DNA of 7,028 nucleotides, from positions 1 to 7,028 of the forward strand of contig JAZGHU010000047.1 of assembly GCA_036481345.1 (NCBI GenBank). Reading direction: 5' to 3'. Below the pieces are notes generated by a model. That model ran no database searches. It was not told the DNA's origin and saw nothing but the letters and a program-made list of their open reading frames with translations. This document shows positions 1 through 5,920 of the stretch, one piece after another. How positions within the stretch are numbered: position 1 is the first letter of the stretch; each line of letters begins with the position of its first letter. This DNA is from JAAOYC01 sp036481345 (GTDB lineage: Archaea; Nanobdellota; Nanobdellia; Woesearchaeales; WJKL01). The translations under genes and the position numbers were made by a program.

Positions 1-2
1 TA

Positions 3-200
3 AATGAAAGGACAATCATATTCTTGCTTTTCCTAACTTTAATTGGAATGGGTTTAGCTGGATGTAATAGTGTTTGTCCTGACCAAACTAAAGTAGAAGT
101 AGGAGTAACAGAAACAGATAGTAAGAATGATAAGTTACAAGAAAAGAAATCTATTACTCAAACTTGGAAATGGGGAAAGACTAAATGTCAAGACAGATAA
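3..200 (+). CDS. Small lipoprotein, 5' end cut off by the window edge
   Basis: The reading frame is open from the left edge to TAA at 198-200 and gives 65 visible residues; the start codon lies just upstream of the window. The visible N-terminus is a short charged stretch (NERT) followed by a hydrophobic core (IIFLLFLTLIGMG) and a lipobox LAGC at residues 18-21. This is a textbook signal peptidase II site, so the mature protein would be about 45 residues with a lipidated N-terminal cysteine (C21), probably held in an envelope membrane. The mature part is hydrophilic, Lys-rich and contains two further cysteines (C25, C61). Phage lipoproteins of this size are often outer-membrane spanins, and a membrane-anchored coiled-coil protein follows at 309, but the order is not the usual nested i-spanin/o-spanin arrangement. 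Lipoprotein nature is well supported; the spanin role is only inference. Confidence 0.8.
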   Translation, partial: NERTIIFLLFLTLIGMGLAGCNSVCPDQTKVEVGVTETDSKNDKLQEKKSITQTWKWGKTKCQDR

Positions 201-319
201 AAAAATTTATAGTTAGGTTAAGAATGTGGTATGCTGATATAAGAGGTCATCATGGTAAAAAATGGGATTATGAACCATCAGAACATTACTTAGGAAGAAA
301 GAGAAAACATGGCAGATAA
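185..319 (+). CDS. Small basic protein of unknown function (44 aa)
   Basis: ATG at 185 to TAA at 317-319 gives 44 residues, beginning MSRQIKKFIVRLRMWYADIR and ending GRKRKHGR. The start lies 16 bases inside the upstream lipoprotein gene, and the end overlaps the next gene by 11 bases, so the frame exactly fills what would otherwise be the only gap in the cluster. A GGGGA stretch at 172-176 is a plausible ribosome binding site. The protein is very basic, with an N-terminal half (residues 5-20) that could form an amphipathic helix and a C-terminal Arg/Lys-rich tail. I do not recognise a family. It could be a membrane-associated peptide or a nucleic-acid binder; nothing in the sequence decides. 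The call rests on the fit to its neighbours and plausible composition. Confidence 0.72.
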   Translation: MSRQIKKFIVRLRMWYADIRGHHGKKWDYEPSEHYLGRKRKHGR

Positions 320-566
320 ATTAATGACATTACTTGTTGGATTACTTATTGCTCTTGGTGGATGGAGTCTTTCTCGTACATTTGAACTCTCAACTATTCA
401 AGCAGTACATGAAGATAAGGTAGATAAGTTAGAAAGACAGGTTTTAAAATTAGAAGATCAAATGGATAAGATGATGGACTCAGATGAGGAGATTATGGAA
501 CAACACAAACAATTATTTAAAGTTTTAGAAAACAATCAACCAACAACAGGATATAATTATAACTAA
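309..566 (+). CDS. Membrane-anchored coiled-coil protein (85 aa), i-spanin-like layout
   Basis: The 85-residue product has one hydrophobic segment at about residues 5-21 (LMTLLVGLLIALGGWSL), with only MADK before it. A long heptad-rich, highly charged region at about residues 33-73 (VHEDKVDKLERQVLKLEDQ and on) is expected to form a coiled coil. A short polar tail (QPTTGYNYN) ends it. A short N-terminus, one membrane helix and an external coiled coil match the layout of inner-membrane spanins, but also many phage membrane proteins of unknown role. The start overlaps the 44-aa gene by 11 bases, and the stop shares one base with the next start (TAATG), indicating coupled translation. The function is not established; lysis is the first guess given the neighbouring lipoprotein. 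Confidence 0.85.
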   Translation: MADKLMTLLVGLLIALGGWSLSRTFELSTIQAVHEDKVDKLERQVLKLEDQMDKMMDSDEEIMEQHKQLFKVLENNQPTTGYNYN

Positions 567-958
567 TGAAAATAAGTGAAAAAACAAATGTGGATATGCC
601 TTTAAAAAATCTAATAAGTATTATTGGAGCAGTAGCACTTGGTGTGTGGAGTTATTTTGGTATTGTAGAAAGATTAAACAATATTGAAACAAACTATAAA
701 CTTATGAGTAGTGATTTAGAAAAGAATACTGAATTTAGAATCAAGTGGCCACTTGGAGAATTAGGGTCGCTTCCAGCAGATAGCGAACAATTTATGTTAA
801 TAGAACATATGTCAGGACAATTAGAAAAAGTAACAACACAATTAGAAGCTGGTATGCACAACAAAGTTAATATAGAATTTTTATCTAAACAAGTTGATAA
901 ACTATTAGCAGATGTAGAAAAATTAAAAGATGGTTTAAGAAAGGCGAATGGACACTAA
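566..958 (+). CDS. Conserved-looking membrane protein with coiled coil (130 aa)
   Basis: Residues 13-33 form a single hydrophobic helix (LKNLISIIGAVALGVWSYFG). It is followed by a short helical stretch (IVERLNNIETNYKLMSSDLE), a compact non-helical segment rich in Trp, Pro and Gly at about 57-75 (FRIKWPLGELGSLPADSEQ), and a second long heptad region at about 82-125. The compact middle segment looks like a conserved core, and I recall similar proteins in marine phage genomes, though this is unchecked. Start and stop each overlap a neighbour by one base (TAATG at both ends), so the gene is translated in a chain with 309-566 and 958-1176. Its layout resembles that of the preceding protein, with a helix near the N-terminus then a coiled coil, so the two may interact in the membrane. 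The function is unknown; a holin is not supported, since only one membrane segment is seen. Confidence 0.85.
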   Translation: MKISEKTNVDMPLKNLISIIGAVALGVWSYFGIVERLNNIETNYKLMSSDLEKNTEFRIKWPLGELGSLPADSEQFMLIEHMSGQLEKVTTQLEAGMHNKVNIEFLSKQVDKLLADVEKLKDGLRKANGH

Positions 959-1176
959 TGATTGTTGAAACTGTTTTTGCCCTATTACTTATTGCAGACC
1001 ATAAAATTATTGAGCATCGTATTCAACCTAGTTTAAGCCAATGTTTAAAAGGAAAAAGAATTGCGATGAGGGATAAGAAACCTAGTGATAGAATTACTTA
1101 TAAATGTATTAAATCAAAAGCTAACATAGAAATATATATGGGGGAGAAGAAGATAACATCTTTAATATTAGAATAA
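958..1176 (+). CDS. Small protein with signal-like N-terminus (72 aa), unknown function
   Basis: The 72-residue product starts MIVETVFALLLIADHKI, a short hydrophobic stretch (residues 2-12) that could be a weak membrane anchor or uncleaved signal. The rest is basic and polar, with two cysteines (C29 in SQCLKGKR and C50 in YKCIKSKA) about 20 residues apart that could pair if the protein is exported. The C-terminal part alternates hydrophobic and polar residues, suggesting beta strands. The ATG overlaps the preceding stop by one base; an AGG at 942-944 is too far to be an ideal ribosome binding site, so coupling to the upstream gene is likely. I recall proteins of this type next to terminase genes in marine phages, but can name no function. 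The gene call is good; localisation is tentative. Confidence 0.78.
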   Translation: MIVETVFALLLIADHKIIEHRIQPSLSQCLKGKRIAMRDKKPSDRITYKCIKSKANIEIYMGEKKITSLILE

Positions 1177-1177
1177 T

Positions 1178-1330
1178 ATGACAGACGAAGATAGGACATA
1201 CGAAAACGAAGTGAGAATTTATAATGATAGATTGGGTAGTAGAAAAGATAGGCAAAATAGCAAGGTCAATATTCCATTGGACTTGGAGAGTACAAGTACA
1301 CAGAAAATATTACAAGAACAGGAAGAATGA
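1178..1330 (+). CDS. Small acidic hydrophilic protein (50 aa), overlapped by another frame
   Basis: ATG at 1178, one base after the preceding stop, opens a 50-residue frame ending TGA at 1328-1330. The protein starts MTDEDRTYENEVRIYNDRLG and ends QKILQEQEE. It is rich in Asp, Glu, Arg and Asn, has no cysteine or membrane segment, and could be a short helix pair around a turn at about 19-34. There is no clear Shine-Dalgarno site, so re-initiation after the upstream gene is the likely start mechanism. It fills the space between the genes at 958 and 1334, which otherwise would be a 157-base gap. By my hand count 16 of its 50 sense codons end in G or C, high for this AT-rich window. This may reflect the second frame (1224-1337) encoded within it. 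No family is recognised. Confidence 0.68.
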   Translation: MTDEDRTYENEVRIYNDRLGSRKDRQNSKVNIPLDLESTSTQKILQEQEE

Positions 1331-1337
1331 CAAATGA
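1224..1337 (+). CDS. Candidate overprinted basic amphipathic peptide (37 aa)
   Basis: This frame lies almost entirely inside the 50-aa gene but in a different phase. It runs from ATG at 1224 to TGA at 1335-1337 and encodes 37 residues starting MIDWVVEKIGKIARSIFHWT. Residues 1-22 can form an amphipathic helix with a hydrophobic face (I, W, V, I, F, W) and the C-terminal 15 residues are Lys/Arg/Tyr-rich. Such a composition is not typical of a random shadow frame and suggests a membrane-surface peptide. The stop overlaps the next gene's ATG in an ATGA junction, the classic arrangement for coupled translation, which argues for this frame being used. The upstream AAGTGAG at 1209-1215 is a weak ribosome binding site. 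Either this or the 50-aa frame could be the only real gene, or both may be made. Confidence 0.5.
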   Translation: MIDWVVEKIGKIARSIFHWTWRVQVHRKYYKNRKNDK

Positions 1338-1564
1338 ATTTTATATTAACTATGTTTATTTGTGCAAGTACAGCACAAGGAATACAATGCTTACCACCTG
1401 TCAAGTTTGATATTTTATATAAAGATGGGTATGATTGTATGTTAGATGGTTATACAAAATCACATGATAAAATTATTGAAATTGGTAGAGAAGAAATTAA
1501 CAAAAACAAGATATTTGTAAAGTTTGGTTGTTATGAAGATTTCTCTAACAAAAAGTCAACATAA
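1334..1564 (+). CDS. Small exported cysteine-containing protein (76 aa)
   Basis: The N-terminus MNFILTMFICASTAQG looks like a short signal peptide or anchor, with small residues (A, S, A, G) near a possible cleavage point at 14-17. The rest contains cysteines C19, C35 and C67, with C10 inside the hydrophobic part, so one or two disulfides are possible after export. The middle (YKDGYDCMLDGYTKSHDKI) and the segment IIEIGREEINKNKIFVKFGC read like a conserved compact fold, and I recall related proteins upstream of terminase in marine phages, though this is unchecked. An AGGAAG at 1320-1325, eight bases before the ATG, is a good ribosome binding site and fixes the start. The last 32 bases overlap the terminase gene. 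The function is unknown; an envelope location is the reasonable inference. Confidence 0.82.
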   Translation: MNFILTMFICASTAQGIQCLPPVKFDILYKDGYDCMLDGYTKSHDKIIEIGREEINKNKIFVKFGCYEDFSNKKST

Positions 1565-2813
1565 AGTAAGCCAATCTAAAAAAAGATTCAGAGTTCTTAT
1601 ATCAGGTAGAAGATTTGGTAAAACTTATCTTTGTATTACTGAAATGATGAAGTATGCAACAAAACCTTTGCAGAATATCTGGTATGTTGCACCGACCTTT
1701 AAAATGGCTAAAGAAATATGCTGGTCAAACCTTAAAACAATTCTAAACGAGTTTAATTGGATAGAAGATATTAACGAAACAAACTTAACCATAAGAATCA
1801 AGAAATCCAATAGTGTTATAAGCTTAAAATCAGCAGATCAACCAGATGCTTTAAGAGGTTCAGGAATTAACTTTTTAATATTAGATGAGTTTGCCGATAT
1901 TGATAAACGAACATGGTTTGAAGTATTAAGGGCCTCTATTGCTGACACTTTAGGAGATGTTTTATTTACAGGAACACCTAGAGGTTATGGTAATTGGTCT
2001 TATGAAATGTATCTTAAAGGAAAGCAAGATGAAGAATGGGAGAGTTTTCAATTTACTACACTACAAGGTGGAATGGTTGATAAGCAAGAACTTGAACAAG
2101 CTAGATTAGACCTTGATGTTAGAACATTTAGACAAGAATTTGAGGGTACATTTGAGAACTATGCTGGTGCTGTTTATTATAACTTCCATCCTGTCGAAAG
2201 TGTTAATGATAAGCAAATAGATTGGAAGAAACCTTTACATATTGGGATGGACTTCAATGTTGACCCAATGTCTGCTTGTGTAGCACAAATAGAAAAAGAA
2301 AAGATTTATTTTGTTGATGAGATAGTGATTTATTCAAGTAATACTGATGAAATGTGCCAAGAAATACATGATAGATATGGAACTAAAATACCTATATTCA
2401 TTTATCCTGACCCAGCTTCAAGACAAAGAAAAACATCTGCTGGTGGGAGAACAGATTTAAGTATTTTGCAAAATGCTGGATTTAAAGTTAAAGCTAAATT
2501 TAAACACACTTCAGTTCGTGATAGAGTCAATGCAGTTAATTCAAGACTCAAAGATTCTTTAGGAAAGAGATATATTTTTGTTTCACAATCTTGCAAAACA
2601 TTGATAAAAGGATTACAAAGACAAATATACAAGGAGAATACAAATATTCCTGATAAGGAAGATGGTTACGACCACATGAATGATGCTTTGGGTTATTTAA
2701 TAGATTATGTAAAACCACTAACAATCCAAGCAGCTTATAGTCAACCTCAAAGATGGAATATTAAGCAAAGGCAATATGGCATACAGCAAAGATCAAACAA
2801 TAGATACTCATAA
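1533..2813 (+). CDS. terL: Phage terminase large subunit (packaging ATPase and nuclease)
   Basis: This protein pumps phage DNA into the prohead through the portal and cuts the concatemer. In the 426-residue product the ATPase domain shows Walker A GRRFGKT at 25-31 (K30, T31), a Gln upstream (Q9) that could serve as adenine contact, YVAPTFKMAKE at 51-61, the family-typical DALRGSG at 105-111, Walker B LILDE at 115-119 (D118, catalytic E119) and coupling motif TGTP at 146-149. The RNase H-like nuclease domain shows HIGMDFNVDP at 236-245 (D240), IYPDP at 290-294 (D293) and DGYDHMNDALGY at 377-388 (D380, D384). Length and motif order are complete. I chose ATG at 1533 over an in-frame TTG at 1524 because no ribosome binding site supports either and ATG gives the usual short lead into the ATPase. 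The gene overlaps the 76-aa gene by 32 bases and the portal gene by 38. No small subunit is recognisable upstream. Confidence 0.96.
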   Translation: MKISLTKSQHKVSQSKKRFRVLISGRRFGKTYLCITEMMKYATKPLQNIWYVAPTFKMAKEICWSNLKTILNEFNWIEDINETNLTIRIKKSNSVISLKSADQPDALRGSGINFLILDEFADIDKRTWFEVLRASIADTLGDVLFTGTPRGYGNWSYEMYLKGKQDEEWESFQFTTLQGGMVDKQELEQARLDLDVRTFRQEFEGTFENYAGAVYYNFHPVESVNDKQIDWKKPLHIGMDFNVDPMSACVAQIEKEKIYFVDEIVIYSSNTDEMCQEIHDRYGTKIPIFIYPDPASRQRKTSAGGRTDLSILQNAGFKVKAKFKHTSVRDRVNAVNSRLKDSLGKRYIFVSQSCKTLIKGLQRQIYKENTNIPDKEDGYDHMNDALGYLIDYVKPLTIQAAYSQPQRWNIKQRQYGIQQRSNNRYS

Positions 2814-4188
2814 AGATTTTAAAGAAACGATAAGTAATTGGGAATATTATATTAGATCATTTAATGGTGGGTATGACTATATGGTCGGTCAATATTTAAA
2901 CAGATATAATTTAGAACTTGACAACGAGTTTAATCAAAGACTTGCAAACACTCCTTGCGACAATCATTGTAAAAATATTATTCAAATCTATTCTTCATTT
3001 CTTTTTAGAGTAAAACCATCAAGAGATTTTGGAGATATGGTAGATGAACCTAGTTTAGAAACTTTTATGAAAGATACTGACCTAGATGGAAATAATTTTA
3101 CAACAGTTATGAAACAGGCCCAAAATTATGCTTCAATATATGGTCATTGTTTTTTAATTTTAGACAAACCAAAAGTTATTACAAATACAAAAGCCGATGA
3201 ACTGCAACAAGACATTAGACCTTATCTTTCTATTGTAACTCCTGAAAATGTTTTAGATTGGAATTATAAAAGAGAGATTAATGGAAAATACTCTTTGGAT
3301 TATTTAAAAGTGCGAGAAGAAGTTGATAGAAGTGGTGGAACTTATTATAGAATGTGGTTTCCTGATAGAATAGATACTGTTTATTTAAAAGCAGATGGTT
3401 CAGAACCAACTTTAATAGATACTGCCGATAATCAGATTGGTAAGATTCCAGCAGTAATCTTATACAATGCCAAATCGCACAAAAGAGGTATTGGCCAATC
3501 TGACCTAACTGATATTGCTGATTTGCAGAAAGCAATCTACAATGAGTTCTCTGAAATAGAGCAACTTATTAGATTAACAAATCATCCATCATTAGTTAAG
3601 ACTCCATCGGTAAATGCTTCTGCTGGTGCTGGTGCAATAATAGAAATGCCTGAAGAAATAGAACCAAATCTTAAACCATATCTATTACAGCCATCAGGTT
3701 CTAACTTACAATCTATTATGGATTCAATAACTAAAAAGGTTGAAGCTATAAATAGAATTGCACATACAGGAGCAGTAAGAACAACAAGAACACAAGTATC
3801 ATCAGGAATAGCTTTACAAACAGAATTTGAATTACTTAATGCTAGACTTTCAGAAAAAGCAGATAACCTACAATTAGCTGAAGAACAATTATTTAAACTT
3901 TATGCTTTATTTCAAAACACAGAATTTAATGGAGAAATAAATTACCCAGATTCATTTAACATAAGAGATTACTCAACTGACCTTATGTTCTATCAACAAG
4001 CAAAAGCAATCAATGTTAAATCTCCTACATTAGTTAAAGAAATAGATAAAGAAATTGCAAGAGCAGTAGTAGATGATGATGCAAAACTAAATATTATTTT
4101 TGATGAGATAGATACAAAACCTGAAGTTGGAGAATTTACCCAAGACGAAGTTGAGAAAGAAACAGTTGAAGAAGAAACTATTGAATAA
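2776..4188 (+). CDS. Phage portal protein
   Basis: The portal forms the twelve-subunit ring at one capsid vertex that nucleates head assembly, docks terminase and later connects the tail. The 470-residue size and gene position directly after terminase fit. Family-like features are the helical N-terminus (residues 10-80), YASIYGHCFLIL at 118-129, the SIVTPENVLDW strand at 152-162, GKIPAVILYNAK at 222-233 and the helical IADLQKAIYNEFSEIEQL at 247-264. A long helix follows at about 345-382 (QTEFELLNARLSEKADNL and on), expected to line the channel. This resembles the SPP1 gp6-type/HK97-type portal group. The C-terminal 20 residues are strongly acidic (FTQDEVEKETVEEETIE), probably a flexible tail. 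The ATG at 2776 has AAAGG at 2767-2771, four bases upstream, and lies inside the terminase gene, so translation of the two is linked. Confidence 0.92.
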   Translation: MAYSKDQTIDTHKDFKETISNWEYYIRSFNGGYDYMVGQYLNRYNLELDNEFNQRLANTPCDNHCKNIIQIYSSFLFRVKPSRDFGDMVDEPSLETFMKDTDLDGNNFTTVMKQAQNYASIYGHCFLILDKPKVITNTKADELQQDIRPYLSIVTPENVLDWNYKREINGKYSLDYLKVREEVDRSGGTYYRMWFPDRIDTVYLKADGSEPTLIDTADNQIGKIPAVILYNAKSHKRGIGQSDLTDIADLQKAIYNEFSEIEQLIRLTNHPSLVKTPSVNASAGAGAIIEMPEEIEPNLKPYLLQPSGSNLQSIMDSITKKVEAINRIAHTGAVRTTRTQVSSGIALQTEFELLNARLSEKADNLQLAEEQLFKLYALFQNTEFNGEINYPDSFNIRDYSTDLMFYQQAKAINVKSPTLVKEIDKEIARAVVDDDAKLNIIFDEIDTKPEVGEFTQDEVEKETVEEETIE

Positions 4189-4193
4189 TATGT

Positions 4194-5186
4194 ATGGCAG
4201 ATATTTTAGAATCAACGACAAAATATCGTATCAAGCAGATTGAATTTGCTGAAGCTGAATATTACGAACAACTTACAAAAGTTTTAGATAAGATAGAAGA
4301 TGATGTAACTTCTTTAGCTGGAAAATCTTTACCCACAACAGATGGAAAGCTAATTGAGTTAAGAGCAGCAATAGCAATAAGACCACAAATCAAAGCTATC
4401 TTGGAAAGAGAATATCTAGCTTGGTCAGATACAGTTGTTAGAACAGGATTTAATAAACAAGCTAAAAGAGTTGAAAGAGCATTTAAAACAATAGGAAGAA
4501 TACCAAAAGAATTTCAAGAATTAACTAAAGGCGATCTAGCTTTAATACAAAATTTAAAACAACAATACTTTACTCAATTCAAAGACATATCAAATACCTT
4601 TACAAGAACATTGGCAGATAAGGTTTATCAAAATACTTTATTAGGAAGTGAATTTACTGTTTTAGAAAAAGAATTAAGACAATCAATCAATGGAATATAT
4701 GCAAGTTCAAAAGACCCTGAAATTAATAAATTAGTGAACTTTGTTAAAAAGAACAAAAACAGAAAATCAATGCAATCTAAAGTAGATAAAGCAGTTGCCA
4801 AATTACAATCCAAATTTGGTAGAGATCGTGCTGGGGAGAATATGAAAAGATATGCTGGACAGCTATTAAACGACTCATTAAGGGATTTTGATGCTACTTT
4901 AAACTTCAATAAAGCTAATGATGCTGGACTTACTTTTGTTAAATACTATGGAGATATTATTCCAACCACTAGAGAGATTTGCAGAAATCTTGTAAATGGA
5001 GTATATAACAAAAGGAAAGGTGGACTTTTCACAATTGATGAAGTCAGAAAACTTTGGACAAGTAGAAGTTGGTCAGGAAAAAAATCTGGCAATCCTTTAG
5101 TTGTTCGTGGTGGTTATAATTGTCGTCATCAATGGTCTTATGTCAATCCTGATTGGTATGACAGTAAAGGCGAACTAATAATATAA
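4194..5186 (+). CDS. MuF-like minor head (head morphogenesis) protein
   Basis: The 330-residue product sits between portal and scaffold, the usual place of Mu gpF/SPP1 gp7-type proteins. These bind the portal inside the capsid in a few copies and may help DNA exit. The first 230 residues are mostly helical and charged, with a very Lys-rich stretch at 184-213. The C-terminal domain starts near 245 (LTFVKYYGDIIPTTREICRN) and ends GGYNCRHQWSYVNPDWY, matching the MuF pattern of an Asp and Thr-Arg motif, then a Gly, and a late Cys-Arg-His. C263, C310 and H312 could bind metal. No extra toxin or enzyme domain follows, unlike some MuF fusions. The ATG at 4194 is five bases after the portal stop with no clear ribosome binding site; an ATG at 4190 is out of frame. 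The family assignment is by motif recall. Confidence 0.78.
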   Translation: MADILESTTKYRIKQIEFAEAEYYEQLTKVLDKIEDDVTSLAGKSLPTTDGKLIELRAAIAIRPQIKAILEREYLAWSDTVVRTGFNKQAKRVERAFKTIGRIPKEFQELTKGDLALIQNLKQQYFTQFKDISNTFTRTLADKVYQNTLLGSEFTVLEKELRQSINGIYASSKDPEINKLVNFVKKNKNRKSMQSKVDKAVAKLQSKFGRDRAGENMKRYAGQLLNDSLRDFDATLNFNKANDAGLTFVKYYGDIIPTTREICRNLVNGVYNKRKGGLFTIDEVRKLWTSRSWSGKKSGNPLVVRGGYNCRHQWSYVNPDWYDSKGELII

Positions 5187-5194
5187 AAAAGGAG
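5187..5194 (+). promoter_or_regulatory. Strong ribosome binding site of the scaffold gene
   Basis: AAAAGGAG lies six bases before the ATG at 5201. It is a near-full match to the anti-Shine-Dalgarno sequence, and the first of the strong sites in the head module. Confidence 0.85.
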
Positions 5195-5200
5195 AAAAAT

Positions 5201-5905
5201 ATGTCCGAAGAACAAAAGGTAGTTGCACCTCAAACGCAACAAACAGAAGCACCAAAAGAAGAAGTAAAAGTAGAAACACCAAAGCAACAAACTTTTACAC
5301 AAGAGCAACTAGACAACATTATTAAATCAAGACTAGAAGCTGAAAAAACAAAACATCAAAGACAGATAGATGAAGTTAAAAGGCAAGAAGAAGAAATAGC
5401 AAAAGAAAAACAAGTTCAAGAAGCAAAATCAAAAGCTGAACTTGAAAAGCTTATGAAACAGAGAATATCTGAAAAAGATACTGAAATTCTTAAATATAAA
5501 ACTGAAATTAAGAAAGAAAGAATTGATAATTCAGTATTATCTGTTGCATCCAAGCATAAAGCTATATCGCCATCCCAAGTAGTATCTTTATTAAAAGATG
5601 ATATTAAATTAAATGATGATGGGAGAGTTGAAATACTTGATAATAATTCAAATATTCGTTATAACTCTAAAGGAGAATTATTAACGATTGAAGAAAGAGT
5701 TAAGGAATTTTTAGATGCTAACCCACATTTCCGACAAGGGTCTTTAGCTGGTTCAGGAAGCCAGAGCAGCATCGAGGGTAAAACTGTAAAACCTTTCAAT
5801 ATTCAGGATTTAGATATGAGTAAGCCAGAAGATCGTGCTAAATATTCAGAGTATCGAAAAGAACGAGATTCAAAACCTACTCAAATTAATTTAACAAATA
5901 AATAA
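5201..5905 (+). CDS. Capsid assembly scaffolding protein
   Basis: Scaffolding proteins fill the prohead and guide the major capsid protein into shells, then leave. This 234-residue protein sits directly before the capsid gene, as expected. A low-complexity N-terminus rich in Gln, Glu, Lys and Pro (1-31) leads to the family-like TFTQEQLDNIIKSRLEAEK at 31-49 and a long coiled coil to about 108. A small folded region follows at 112-178 (helical SVLSVASKHKAISPSQVVSL, then a strand-like DGRVEILD and EERVKEFLDANPHF). A Gly/Ser linker at 180-190 precedes a charged C-terminal segment (MSKPEDRAKYSEYRKERD) that would be the likely capsid-binding helix. This layout fits the GP20-like scaffold group. No protease motif is seen, so the scaffold is not an evident protease fusion. 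The strong ribosome binding site agrees with high copy number. Confidence 0.86.
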   Translation: MSEEQKVVAPQTQQTEAPKEEVKVETPKQQTFTQEQLDNIIKSRLEAEKTKHQRQIDEVKRQEEEIAKEKQVQEAKSKAELEKLMKQRISEKDTEILKYKTEIKKERIDNSVLSVASKHKAISPSQVVSLLKDDIKLNDDGRVEILDNNSNIRYNSKGELLTIEERVKEFLDANPHFRQGSLAGSGSQSSIEGKTVKPFNIQDLDMSKPEDRAKYSEYRKERDSKPTQINLTNK

Positions 5906-5906
5906 T

Positions 5907-5912
5907 AAAGGA
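5907..5912 (+). promoter_or_regulatory. Ribosome binding site of the major capsid gene
   Basis: AAAGGA lies eight bases before the ATG at 5921, in the 15-base gap after the scaffold stop. It fixes the capsid start. Confidence 0.8.
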
Positions 5913-5920
5913 CAAAAACA

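Noticed and set aside
4..36. ATG at 4 opening a ten-codon frame
   Set aside because: It stops at 36; the lipoprotein frame in another phase covers the same bases with a clear signal peptide.
552..557. TATAAT resembling a -10 promoter box before the 130-aa gene
   Set aside because: No matching -35 box lies at the right distance, and such hexamers arise by chance in this AT-rich DNA; it lies within coding sequence.
566..958. Calling the 130-aa protein a holin
   Set aside because: Only one membrane segment and a long coiled coil are visible, and no holin family motif is recognised.
1219..1404. Minus-strand open frame of 61 codons
   Set aside because: It lies across three plus-strand genes, has no ribosome binding site, and its composition is that of a shadow frame.
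1524..1532. In-frame TTG start for terminase three codons upstream
   Set aside because: It adds only three residues, has no ribosome binding site, and ATG at 1533 is the more usual start.
1625..1810. Minus-strand open frame inside terminase
   Set aside because: It is wholly inside the ATPase domain of a confident gene and shows no recognisable features.
2402..2632. Minus-strand open frame inside terminase
   Set aside because: It is antisense to the nuclease domain and a shadow of the coding sequence.
3278..3535. Minus-strand open frame inside the portal gene
   Set aside because: It is Leu/Gln-rich, the expected antisense of AT-rich coding DNA, and has no gene context on that strand.
4190..4192. 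ATG two bases after the portal stop
   Set aside because: It is out of frame with the MuF-like protein; ATG at 4194 is in frame.
4628..4909. Minus-strand open frame of 93 codons inside the MuF-like gene
   Set aside because: It is the longest antisense frame, but it contradicts the uniform plus-strand layout and has Ser/Leu/Phe-rich shadow composition.
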